This document shows, in pieces, positions 9,176-16,430 of a DNA stretch of 64,000 bases. Position numbers and translations under genes: made by a program. The notes below the pieces were generated by a model. The model worked only from the letters and a program-made list of their open reading frames with translations. It searched no databases and had not been told where the DNA came from. The DNA is from Mannheimia varigena (GTDB lineage Bacteria; Pseudomonadota; Gammaproteobacteria; Enterobacterales; Pasteurellaceae). The stretch spans positions 1,860,001 through 1,924,000 of the forward strand of contig NZ_CP016226.1 of NCBI RefSeq assembly GCF_013377235.1, written 5' to 3'. The first letter of the stretch is position 1. Each line of letters opens with the position of its first letter.

Positions 9176-9499
9176 AATGCCTACGCGAAGCTTTATGGTT
9201 TTATATCACTCGTTTTTACTGTGCTCTACAAGTTGAATAATTGATTACTTTCTTGGATAAAAATCAGCGATGGCAATCACTTTTCTGAGGAAAACTTTGA
9301 TTTAGTCGCGGAAAAATTTTCTTTAGCATTTTGCCAGTGTTTGTTGAGTAAACAGAGATTAGTCGTATCACAATTTGAAGATATTACATTGTCGCTTAAC
9401 TTTAATGAAATCGACCATTTGGAGGTTTTTTGTGAGCTTAAGATACAAGGAGCAACGGGGTTTATATCATATTTTTTCAATAAAATGATATTTTTATAA
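9176..9499 (+). pseudogene. Remnant of a degraded gene (two frames)
   Basis: Two adjoining open stretches in different frames read like protein. Bases 9178-9240 encode LREALWFYITRFYCALQ-like residues and end in TAA. From 9245 to 9499, in another frame and with no start codon, about 84 codons give a balanced composition (for example SEENFDLVAEKFSLAFCQ and ITLSLNFNEIDHLEVFC). A single-base indel near 9241 would join them. I do not recognise the family. It sits directly before the promoter of the next lipoprotein. This could be chance coding, but composition and length argue for a relic. Confidence 0.35.
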
Positions 9500-9508
9500 A
9501 ACTTCTAC

Positions 9509-9539
9509 TTGACATTAAGGTTGCTATAACCTTTATTAT
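9509..9539 (+). promoter_or_regulatory. MerR-type promoter/operator of the small lipoprotein gene
   Basis: TTGACA (9509-9514), exactly 19 bases, then TATTAT (9534-9539, 5 of 6 matches). The spacer contains the perfect dyad AAGGTT (9517-9522) - GCTAT - AACCTT (9528-9533), centred in the spacer. The overlong 19-bp spacer with a central dyad is the hallmark of MerR-family-activated promoters. A MerR-family gene lies 0.7 kb downstream. The layout is seen directly; the regulator-site pairing is inferred. Confidence 0.72.
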
Positions 9540-9656
9540 TCTGCTGCTTTATTCGGTTATCTGTAAAAAGCATTGAGTTATTTAAAAGATTGTAATGGTC
9601 TGCTCCATTGCAAAAACTGAAGACTATTTTGATAAATTATTTTTAGAGGATACAAG

Positions 9657-9975
9657 ATGCAAAAAACTTTCTTGGCTACCGTACTATGTGCTTTCGTATT
9701 AACTGGCTGTACGGTGAAAAAAAGATAATACAGAATTAAACGGATTAGGATTAACTTATAGCTCCGATGTAACACAGAATGCTGAAGGAAATTATGTAGC
9801 TGCTGTTGAAGCGTCACTAATTTCTGGGAGAAAAGGTGGTGCAGAAGCCTATGTTCTGAAAAATGCCACAGATTTTTGTGCCAAACAGAATAAACTGGTT
9901 CGGGTGTTGAAAAATGAGACGGAGTCGCATTTATTGGTTAATGGTGTGGCAAAACTTACGTTTCAATGCAAATAA
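9657..9975 (+). pseudogene. Small lipoprotein gene, frameshifted at an A7 tract
   Basis: An ATG after AGAGGA (9645-9650) starts a lipoprotein signal peptide with lipobox LTGC (Cys18). After Thr-Val-Lys-Lys the frame runs into TAA at 9726-9728. The frame shifted by one base continues without interruption to TAA at 9973-9975 and reads as a sensible mature protein, with ATDFCAKQNK and a terminal LTFQCK, a Cys pair seen in many small proteobacterial lipoproteins. Six instead of seven A in the run at 9717-9723 would give one 105-residue protein. It may be a phase-variable gene, a fresh pseudogene or a sequencing error. A MerR-type promoter precedes it. Confidence 0.7.
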
Positions 9976-9989
9976 TGCAATAAAACATA

Positions 9990-10043
9990 AAGCGACCATA
10001 TTTTCCGGATATTTTGCAAATTTCTCGAAGAATATGACCGCTT
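9990..10043 (+). terminator. Imperfect inverted uptake-signal hairpin after the lipoprotein gene
   Basis: AAGCGACCATATT (9990-10002) pairs with AATATGACCGCTT (10031-10043) at 11 of 13 positions. It resembles the paired-uptake-signal terminators elsewhere in the window, but decayed. The remaining bases to 10230 show no gene. Confidence 0.4.
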
Positions 10044-10234
10044 GCTGTTTTATTGTCTATTCATTCGTGTTTGAGAAAATGCGGTTTCCTAAAAATTTCT
10101 ACTTTGGGTATTTTATGTAGCTTTTAATTTCCTATAAGAGATCGGATTTTCCAAGAACCTTTTTAGCTTTGCTTTTTTTCTTATGCTAATTAACATATTG
10201 TATATAAAGCTTAAAGAAAGTTTAAGGTTTAGTG

Positions 10235-11014
10235 ATGACAAAAGAAAATATATCAGATATGCATTATTTTAAAAATGGATTAAGTCTAAAAACTGCTTCG
10301 AAAATGCTTGGAATACCGGCTTCTACGATGCGTTACTGGGATAAGGAAGGTTTGGTTACATTTGAGCGAAACCAACAGAACGACTATCGACATGTATCTC
10401 CAAACACATTGTTAGATTTAATTGATGTGCTAGATTATCGGGAAATGGAAATACCTCTTGGCAAGATCAAGCAAATTCCACAAATGGCAGCAGATGAATT
10501 ATTGGCATTATTGGATGAGAATCGAGTAGAGCTACAGGCTAAGATTAAGAATTTACAAAAAACATTAGCCAAAATTGATTTAAAAGAACAGGCGTTAAAG
10601 CGTCTAAATATATTAGAGAAAAGAAAGCCAACATTGGTTTATCGCCAAATGCCGCCGATTTATAAGGTAGATCTGCGAAATACAGAAGATGTTAAAAAAT
10701 CGCTTGTTCCTTTCCAGTCGGCGAGTTTATTTCGTGCAGATAATAAATATGATTGGAAAGCGGGTATTTGGACAAAAAACAGCAATGGAGAGGTTATTCG
10801 GCCGGCAGATAAACAACCGATGCCTTATCTTAACGGTTTAATGTATGTTGGGCGAGAAACCAATGATGGCAATGCTGACAAGCTAATTTATTTAGCGAAG
10901 AAATTAGGCTATCGTTCACAATATGTTATTTATCAATATCTTGGCACAATTCGTCATCCCAACCTCGGATTGTGCGATTTTCATGAGTATTGGATGGAAA
11001 TCACTCGGGAATAA
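10235..11014 (+). CDS. MerR-family transcriptional regulator
   Basis: 259-residue cytoplasmic regulator. Residues about 14-80 form a MerR DNA-binding domain (LKTASKMLGIPASTMRYWDKEGLV, then a wing with YRHVSPNTL, shown here split for length as the helix-turn-helix and wing). A coiled coil covers about 85-122 (LLALLDENRVELQAKIKNL). A C-terminal domain of about 135 residues probably senses an effector. It contains no Cys cluster, so a Cys-ligated metal or redox centre is unlikely; a small-molecule sensor of the BmrR kind is more plausible. The ATG at 10235 is preferred over GTG at 10232 because AAGG (10224-10227) is then 7 bases away. Four nearby promoters share a -35 motif, and two have the 19-bp MerR spacing with good -10 boxes. 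Confidence 0.85.
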   Translation: MTKENISDMHYFKNGLSLKTASKMLGIPASTMRYWDKEGLVTFERNQQNDYRHVSPNTLLDLIDVLDYREMEIPLGKIKQIPQMAADELLALLDENRVELQAKIKNLQKTLAKIDLKEQALKRLNILEKRKPTLVYRQMPPIYKVDLRNTEDVKKSLVPFQSASLFRADNKYDWKAGIWTKNSNGEVIRPADKQPMPYLNGLMYVGRETNDGNADKLIYLAKKLGYRSQYVIYQYLGTIRHPNLGLCDFHEYWMEITRE

Positions 11015-11020
11015 TTTATT

Positions 11021-11038
11021 GGGGCAAGTAATTGCCCC
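11021..11038. terminator. Short hairpin between convergent genes
   Basis: GGGGCAA (11021-11027) pairs with TTGCCCC (11032-11038). No strong T run follows on either side, so termination is uncertain. Confidence 0.4.
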
Positions 11039-11059
11039 ATATTAAATATATAAGAGTAA

Positions 11060-11206
11060 CTATTTGATACAATGTTTTCTAACTTCGTCGTATTGCCCTC
11101 CGCTATCTAAACAACGGTCTTTATTATCAAAGATACCTAGCCCTAACACTGCAAATAGTATGCCTAAAATAAAGATAGATAAGATAATAAGAGTAAAACG
11201 CTTCAC
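11060..11206 (-). CDS. 48-residue single-span membrane protein
   Basis: Small gene with a GTG start (11204-11206) behind a strong AAGGAG (11213-11218), 14 bases after the CPBP gene on the same strand, so the two are co-transcribed. The product has Lys-Arg at the N terminus, one hydrophobic helix (about residues 4-25, LIILSIFILGILFAVLGLG) and a short tail with CLDSGGQYDEVRKHC. The C-L-D-x-G-G-x-(Y/W)-x(5,6)-C tail is a pattern I associate with small unannotated proteins in Pasteurellaceae. The tail would be periplasmic by the positive-inside rule, and its two Cys could form a disulfide. Function unknown. Confidence 0.7.
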   Translation of the reverse strand: MKRFTLIILSIFILGILFAVLGLGIFDNKDRCLDSGGQYDEVRKHCIK

Positions 11207-11219
11207 ATCTTTCTCCTTG

Positions 11220-11909
11220 TTAAGCTAATAGCCCCCAAAAGCTGAGGCCAAAAATATCAAATATGGCGTGAGCTAGAAAAAACGGTACTAGCATTGGAAT
11301 TTTACGACGGAATAACCAGAATGAGATTCCTAAGGTCGTGATAGTTAATGCACCAGCTAAGCCTTGATAAGTATGGAAAGCAAAGCGTATAAAAAGGCTT
11401 AATATGATTGTTTTAGGCAATGTTTGCGGTTTGACTGCAAAAACCAATCCCATAAAGAAAATTTCTTCAAAAAATCCGTTAAACAAAGAGGTTACGATCA
11501 ATTCGGGGGTATATTGTATCCCTGGATAAGCCGTTTGTTCAGTCTCGGGATAATGTTCTGGTATCATAAAAGTATGCAGAATCTGGTAGAAATCAGCAAG
11601 TAGCCCCGCCCCAACCACTAAAAGCAACGTAAGTGGTAAGGTATAGCGATTTACTTTAATATTCAGTACGCCGAAATCAAACTTTCGCCAATGGAGATAC
11701 AGCCAAGCAATCAGTAATAAAAGTGCCTGCATAGCTGTTACTTCCCATCTAGCGAGATCATTAATGGATAAGTGCTCAGGTTTAACTTGATTGTTTTGTA
11801 GTAATTCAATGTATCCGATGGATGAATCGTAAATAGCACTACCGAAAAAAATAAGTGCCAACACAATAATGTCAGCGAATGTGAGATGCTTTATTTTGAT
11901 CTCAGGCAT
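11220..11909 (-). CDS. CPBP-family intramembrane protease (Abi/CAAX-like)
   Basis: 229-residue polytopic membrane protein with the CPBP (PF02517-type) core. Motif 1 is EEIFFMG (about residues 144-150), motif 2 is FAFHTYQG with the catalytic-type His, and motif 3 is HAIFDIFG near the C terminus. The canonical first motif is EExxxR; here the Arg position is Met, which is unusual and may affect activity. Family members cleave or protect peptides at the membrane, including bacteriocin self-immunity proteins. GGAGA precedes the ATG. A TTGACA-19-TATGAT promoter lies about 65 bases upstream, and a tiny membrane protein gene follows. Confidence 0.8.
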   Translation of the reverse strand: MPEIKIKHLTFADIIVLALIFFGSAIYDSSIGYIELLQNNQVKPEHLSINDLARWEVTAMQALLLLIAWLYLHWRKFDFGVLNIKVNRYTLPLTLLLVVGAGLLADFYQILHTFMIPEHYPETEQTAYPGIQYTPELIVTSLFNGFFEEIFFMGLVFAVKPQTLPKTIILSLFIRFAFHTYQGLAGALTITTLGISFWLFRRKIPMLVPFFLAHAIFDIFGLSFWGLLA

Positions 11910-11970
11910 GGTTGTCTCCTTTTATAAAAATTAAATTATAGTTGTGTATAAATAGTATAAAAGAGTAAGC

Positions 11971-12001
11971 ATCATAAAGGTTGAAGTTGGTTTAATGTCA
12001 A
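11971..12001 (-). promoter_or_regulatory. MerR-type promoter of the CPBP protease operon
   Basis: Leftward TTGACA (11996-12001), exactly 19 bases, then TATGAT (11971-11976, 5 of 6 matches). The right half of the spacer, AACCTT, matches the dyad arm of the promoter at 9509. The left part is identical over 19 bases to the element before ssa1. Confidence 0.65.
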
Positions 12002-12122
12002 GGGTAAATATTTTTGCGATCTGTATCGAAAAATTCGCATTAAGAATTTCCCTCATTGAGAAAAAATCGCTAGTCTTAGCCATTGTTGAACAGTAAAATG
12101 ACCAACCATTAGGGAGAACACC

Positions 12123-12677
12123 ATGTTTGCAAAATATTTGAAAAATATCACCGCTTGTATCACGCTATTTTTGTTAGCTGCGTGTTCCTCTACTCCCGAA
12201 ACCGTTTCAGAAACTGAATTTAACCGCTCGGAAGCGGTGAAAGCTCGTATAAACTTAGCTCTTGCTTATTTGGAGCAGAACGATTTCCCCAAAGCGAAAC
12301 AGAATATTGACAAAGCCCTCGCTCATGACCCGAACGATTACCTGCCCCACTCGGTGCTTGCCTACTATTATCAGCAAACTGCCGATGCACAAAATGCCGA
12401 AAAAGCCTATCAACAAGCCTTGAAATTAAGCCAAAACCGCCCTGATGTGCGGAATAATTACGGCACTTTTTTATGTAAACAAGGTCAATTTCAGCAGGCT
12501 TATCAACAATTTGAACAGGCAGTGGCAAGTCCGAAGCCTTATTATCACCAAGCGGATAGTTTAGAGAACATCATTTTATGTGCGAAAAAAGAGCCTAATC
12601 CGCAAAAAGTTGCCGAAACACTTATTGAGCTTGAGAAGCTGGACAAACCTCGAGCCACGTTACTGAAAGGAAATTAA
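12123..12677 (+). CDS. pilW: TPR lipoprotein, type IV pilus biogenesis PilW/PilF family
   Basis: 184-residue outer-membrane lipoprotein with lipobox LLAAC (Cys21) and three to four tetratricopeptide repeats over about residues 35-150 (for example LALAYLEQNDFPKAKQNIDKAL and NNYGTFLCKQGQFQQAYQQFEQA). The family pilots or stabilises PilQ secretin multimers. It is shorter than the roughly 250 residues of Pseudomonas PilF, as is usual in Pasteurellaceae. GGGAG precedes the ATG. Its stop codon abuts the tex start with no gap, so the two are co-translated. I recall that in H. influenzae this gene sits next to rlmN. Confidence 0.82.
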   Translation: MFAKYLKNITACITLFLLAACSSTPETVSETEFNRSEAVKARINLALAYLEQNDFPKAKQNIDKALAHDPNDYLPHSVLAYYYQQTADAQNAEKAYQQALKLSQNRPDVRNNYGTFLCKQGQFQQAYQQFEQAVASPKPYYHQADSLENIILCAKKEPNPQKVAETLIELEKLDKPRATLLKGN

Positions 12678-15002
12678 ATGACTGACTTAAATACAAAAAT
12701 CAGCCAAATTATCGCCGGCGAATTAAACGTCGGCAACCACCAAATTCTTGCCGCCATCAACTTACTTGACGAAGGTAACACCATTCCGTTTATCGCCCGT
12801 TACCGTAAAGAGGTGACCGGCGGCTTAGACGACACCCAACTTCGCCATTTTGAAACTCGCTTAATTTATCTGCGTGAAATGGACGACCGTCGCCAAACCA
12901 TTCTGAAATCCATTGAAGATCAAGGCAAACTCACCGATGAACTGCGCGACAAAATCTTGCATTGCGAAAGCAAAACGGAATTGGAAGATCTCTATTTACC
13001 GTACAAACCGAAACGCCGTACTCGTGGGCAGATTGCGATTGAAGCAGGTTTAGAACCATTGGCGGAAACGCTTTGGAACGATCCGAAACAAGATCCTGAA
13101 ACCTTGGCGGCAAACTTTATTGATGCTGACAAAGGTGTTGCGGACAGCAAAGCGGCGTTAGACGGAGCGAGATATATTTTAATGGAGCGTTTTGCTGAAG
13201 ATGCCGAGCTACTTGCAAAACTTCGCCAATATTTGACCGCTTACGCCACGTTGGAAGCGAAAGTGATTGAGGGCAAAGAGCAAGAGGGCGAGAAATTCCG
13301 TGATTATTTTGCTCATAGCGAGCCGTTTAACGGCGTGCCATCGCACCGAGCGTTGGCAATGTTCCGTGGGCGAAACGAGGGCATTTTATCGCTTAGTTTA
13401 AATGCCGATCCTGAAGCGGAAGAGGGGGCGAAATCTAGCCATTGCGAAGAGATTATCCGTGAACATTTGGGCGTGATTTTCAACAATCAACCTGCCGACA
13501 AATGGCGTGAGCAAGTGATTGCGTGGACGTGGAAAATCAAAGCAGCATTGCATTTAGAAACCGAATTGATGGGCAGCCTGCGTGAAAAAGCGGAAGAAGA
13601 GGCGATTGACGTATTCGCTCGGAACCTCTCTGCTCTGTTAATGGCAGCACCGGCTGGGGCGAGAAACACAATGGGGCTAGACCCGGGCTTGCGTACCGGC
13701 GTGAAAGTAGCAGTTGTGGATAATACAGGGAAATTGTTAGATACGGCGACTATTTATCCGCATACCGGCAGAGAAGCGGAAGCTCAACTTGCGATTTTTA
13801 CCCTGATTAAAAAGCACAATGTAGAGCTGATTGCGATTGGTAACGGCACGGCATCTCGTGAAACCGAGCGTTTTGCCAAAGAGGTGATTAAGGAAATCAA
13901 AGAAAACAAACCGCAAACCGTGGTGGTGAGCGAGGCCGGAGCTTCGGTTTACTCAGCATCGGAATTTGCGGCGAACGAGTTCCCGAACCTTGATGTTTCT
14001 TTGCGTGGGGCGGTATCGATTGCCCGCCGTTTGCAAGATCCGCTGGCGGAATTAGTGAAAATTGAGCCGAAAGCGATTGGCGTGGGGCAGTATCAGCACG
14101 ATGTGAATCAATCTCAACTTGCTCGCAAATTAGATGCGGTGGTGGAAGATTGCGTAAATGCGGTGGGCGTGGATCTCAACACTGCTTCCGCACCGCTATT
14201 GGCTCGAGTGGCCGGAATGACGAAAACGCTGGCACAAAATATTGTGGCGTTCCGTGATGAAAACGGACGTTTTAACAGCCGTTCAGACTTGAAAAAAGTC
14301 CCTCGCTTAGGGCCAAAAGCCTTTGAACAATGTGCCGGATTTATGCGAATTATCGGCGGAAAAAATGCTCTCGATGCCTCAAGCGTTCACCCTGAAGCCT
14401 ACCCGATTGTGGAAAAAATCTTACAGGCAACTACATCTACTTTGGCGGAATTAATGGGCAACGGCTCGAAAATCCATTCGCTAAATGCGAAAGATTTTGT
14501 GGACGAACAGTTCGGCTTGCCAACCGTGAATGATATTTTCAAAGAGCTGGAAAAACCGGGAAGAGACCCACGAGGCGAGTTTAAAACGGCGGTGTTTATG
14601 GATGGAGTGGAAGAAATTACCGACTTAAAAGTGGGTATGATCTTAGAAGGCACGGTTACAAACGTGGCAAACTTTGGGGCATTTGTGGATATTGGTGTTC
14701 ACCAAGACGGTTTAGTCCATATCTCAATGCTCTCAAACTCTTTTGTGGAAGATCCTCATTCGGTGGTAAAAGCAGGCGATGTAGTAAAAGTAAAAGTGCT
14801 TGAGGTGGACGTTATTCGTAAACGTATTGCCCTAACAATGCGTTTAGACGATAAACCCACCGACAAAAAAGAGCCAACAAGCGGTCGAAATTCAGCAGAA
14901 ATTCGCAAAAATCCGCAAAAAAATGACCGCTTGCAACGTGATAATCGCAACACATTTGGTAACAATGCCTTTGCTGATGCGTTGAAAGGGTGGAAGAAAT
15001 AA
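12678..15002 (+). CDS. tex: Tex-family RNA-binding transcription accessory protein
   Basis: 774-residue nucleic-acid-binding protein (YhgF/Tex). Order of domains: N-terminal Tex helical region, YqgF/RNase H-like domain (about 325-455, starting MGLDPGLRTGVKVAVVD), helix-hairpin-helix domain (about 500-570, GVDLNTASAPLLARVAGM) and a C-terminal S1 RNA-binding domain (about 650-722, VGMILEGTVTNVANFGAFVD). The last 50 residues are charged and probably disordered. Length matches the family. It starts directly after the pilW stop codon. Members are implicated in transcription fidelity and virulence-gene expression. Confidence 0.95.
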   Translation: MTDLNTKISQIIAGELNVGNHQILAAINLLDEGNTIPFIARYRKEVTGGLDDTQLRHFETRLIYLREMDDRRQTILKSIEDQGKLTDELRDKILHCESKTELEDLYLPYKPKRRTRGQIAIEAGLEPLAETLWNDPKQDPETLAANFIDADKGVADSKAALDGARYILMERFAEDAELLAKLRQYLTAYATLEAKVIEGKEQEGEKFRDYFAHSEPFNGVPSHRALAMFRGRNEGILSLSLNADPEAEEGAKSSHCEEIIREHLGVIFNNQPADKWREQVIAWTWKIKAALHLETELMGSLREKAEEEAIDVFARNLSALLMAAPAGARNTMGLDPGLRTGVKVAVVDNTGKLLDTATIYPHTGREAEAQLAIFTLIKKHNVELIAIGNGTASRETERFAKEVIKEIKENKPQTVVVSEAGASVYSASEFAANEFPNLDVSLRGAVSIARRLQDPLAELVKIEPKAIGVGQYQHDVNQSQLARKLDAVVEDCVNAVGVDLNTASAPLLARVAGMTKTLAQNIVAFRDENGRFNSRSDLKKVPRLGPKAFEQCAGFMRIIGGKNALDASSVHPEAYPIVEKILQATTSTLAELMGNGSKIHSLNAKDFVDEQFGLPTVNDIFKELEKPGRDPRGEFKTAVFMDGVEEITDLKVGMILEGTVTNVANFGAFVDIGVHQDGLVHISMLSNSFVEDPHSVVKAGDVVKVKVLEVDVIRKRIALTMRLDDKPTDKKEPTSGRNSAEIRKNPQKNDRLQRDNRNTFGNNAFADALKGWKK

Positions 15003-15034
15003 AATTATTTTACTTATTTCTGCTTTTTAGTCAT

Positions 15035-15070
15035 AAGCCCGATTAGGATATCCTAATCGGGCTTTCTCTT
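15035..15070 (+). terminator. Terminator of tex: 30-bp perfect palindrome
   Basis: AAGCCCGATTAGGAT (15035-15049) and its exact reverse complement (15050-15064) form a perfect palindrome, followed by TCTCTT. Confidence 0.75.
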
Positions 15071-15084
15071 GACAGAGAAAGCCC
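15059..15084. other. Second hairpin overlapping the tex terminator
   Basis: GGGCTTTCTC (15059-15068) and GAGAAAGCCC (15075-15084) are perfect 10-bp arms around a TTGACA loop. The left arm is shared with the 3' arm of the tex palindrome, so the two hairpins exclude each other. Confidence 0.5.
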
Positions 15085-15130
15085 TAACAATACCTGCAAA
15101 CCTTTCTTTATCTAAGTAGAGATACCTAAT

Positions 15131-15373
15131 ATGAAAAATCAAGAGCTTAATGAGGCGTATGAGCTTATCAATAATGTAGTTAAAAATAAGATTCGTATTT
15201 TGATTGAAGAGGACTTACACCTTTATGAACAAGATGCGGATATTTTACTTCATTACTCCGATGAGATTATTGAAAAAGTAATGCAAAGAATTACAAAGGA
15301 GCAACCTTATTTTGAGGTTGTATGGAATTATTCACAGAAGGTGTTAGAACTTCGTATTCAACGTAAAAAATAA
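15131..15373 (+). CDS. Small acidic helical protein of unknown function
   Basis: 80 residues, no signal peptide or membrane segment, rich in Glu, Ile and Lys and probably all-helical (EAYELINNVVKNKIRILIEED, then DADILLHYSDEIIEKVMQ). I do not recognise the family. The ribosome site is weak (AGAGA at about 15117). It is followed after 13 bases by a DUF805 membrane protein gene with a strong ribosome site, so they probably form one unit. Local base composition is more AT-rich than tex upstream or the SDR gene downstream. Coding is supported by spacing and composition only. Confidence 0.6.
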   Translation: MKNQELNEAYELINNVVKNKIRILIEEDLHLYEQDADILLHYSDEIIEKVMQRITKEQPYFEVVWNYSQKVLELRIQRKK

Positions 15374-15386
15374 TAAGGAGAAAATG

Positions 15387-15881
15387 ATGAATAACAGCTC
15401 AGGAATCGATCACATTAAATCACAATTATTTTCTGAAGGAAAATTATTTTCTTTTGAAGGTAGAGCTAACAGGCTACAATTTTTTATTATTACTCTATTT
15501 ACATTACCTATATTTTTTTTAATGTCTGAATTAGCACCCCTAATATTTATACACGACAATACTCCTGCTATTAATGCAGGTATCTTTTTTATATTTATGT
15601 TACTTACTTGTAGCACTCTAGGATATATATTCTTTGCTGCTGCCAGACGTAGATTGAGAGACCTGAATATCGCCACCTCCACTTATACTCATCACCTAAT
15701 ATTATTGAATGTTATTTTATACATATTATACAAAGTGGTTTTCTATTTTCTATATTGGGATACTCCAAAACAATTGAGCGATATGATTGCGATTATGACT
15801 ACTGGCATAATACTTATTGATGTTATTATACTTGTGATAATGTTTTCTATTAAAGGAGTATCTAATGCTAATCAAGAATAA
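15387..15881 (+). CDS. DUF805-family inner-membrane protein
   Basis: 164 residues with four predicted membrane helices. The N-terminal FSFEGRANRLQFFIITL is the characteristic DUF805 opening (F-x-G-R-x-x-R-x-x-F), and RRRLRDLNIA matches the second family motif (R-x-x-D-x-x). No biochemical function is established for the family. ATG at 15387 is preferred over 15384 because AAGGAG (15375-15380) is then 6 bases away. The 3' end overlaps the next gene by 17 bases. Confidence 0.8.
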   Translation: MNNSSGIDHIKSQLFSEGKLFSFEGRANRLQFFIITLFTLPIFFLMSELAPLIFIHDNTPAINAGIFFIFMLLTCSTLGYIFFAAARRRLRDLNIATSTYTHHLILLNVILYILYKVVFYFLYWDTPKQLSDMIAIMTTGIILIDVIILVIMFSIKGVSNANQE

Positions 15882-16416
15882 TAGATATATTTCCTTTATA
15901 TTTACTTTGATTTTTACATTATTTTTATCTTCGCAATCTTTAGCCTATGATGTAAATGCTAGGGAAGATGCATTGCTTTTAAAGCAGTTTAATGAAACAT
16001 TGGGGCAAGAATTTCACGCTAATGCAAGAAATACTCGATTGAAAACCGATTCTTTAATTAAGAATAGTGCTGAAAGAGAAGTAACAAAGCAGGATATGGA
16101 ACTAGCATCTCAATATATGAACGAGATAAAAGGTCATTTAGATAAAGTAGTATTGGAACTAAACAATTTAAAACTTAAACATCCCCTTGCTCTAGAGTTG
16201 CGTGAAGATATTGAAGAGAGTTATCATCTAACGTACAAAATGTTAGAAATTACTAATAATGCTCTTTATTTAAAATATCAAGGAAAAGAACTATCCAAGG
16301 AATGGGTAAAAGAAATGGATAATGAAATGGCAAATATTAAACAGCAGATACGGGATAAAATGTCTTCTATGAAATATTTTGCACAAGAGCTGGCTAGAGA
16401 AGCTAACGGAAAGTAA
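15865..16416 (+). CDS. Secreted helical protein of unknown function
   Basis: 183 residues: a Sec signal peptide (hydrophobic core FIFTLIFTLFLSS, cleavage near SLA, residue 27) followed by an almost wholly helical, charged mature part with heptad-like patterning (about 60-180). It has no cysteine in the mature region and no motif I recognise. The start is inside the DUF805 gene behind AAAGGAG, a clear sign of translational coupling. A periplasmic helical protein made together with a DUF805 membrane protein suggests an envelope role (inference). Codon use is AT-rich like its two neighbours. Confidence 0.72.
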   Translation: MLIKNNRYISFIFTLIFTLFLSSQSLAYDVNAREDALLLKQFNETLGQEFHANARNTRLKTDSLIKNSAEREVTKQDMELASQYMNEIKGHLDKVVLELNNLKLKHPLALELREDIEESYHLTYKMLEITNNALYLKYQGKELSKEWVKEMDNEMANIKQQIRDKMSSMKYFAQELAREANGK

Positions 16417-16430
16417 CGTAACTTAATGAA

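Noticed and set aside
9578..9817. 79-codon minus-strand open frame opposite the small lipoprotein gene
   Set aside because: The plus strand carries a promoter, ribosome site and lipobox; the minus translation has no such support.
12220..12528. 102-codon open frame on the minus strand inside pilW
   Set aside because: It is antisense to a convincing TPR lipoprotein gene, has no ribosome site and its translation resembles no protein family.
13000..14990. Fused or split tex gene
   Set aside because: The frame is uninterrupted and the domain order and 774-residue length are normal for Tex.
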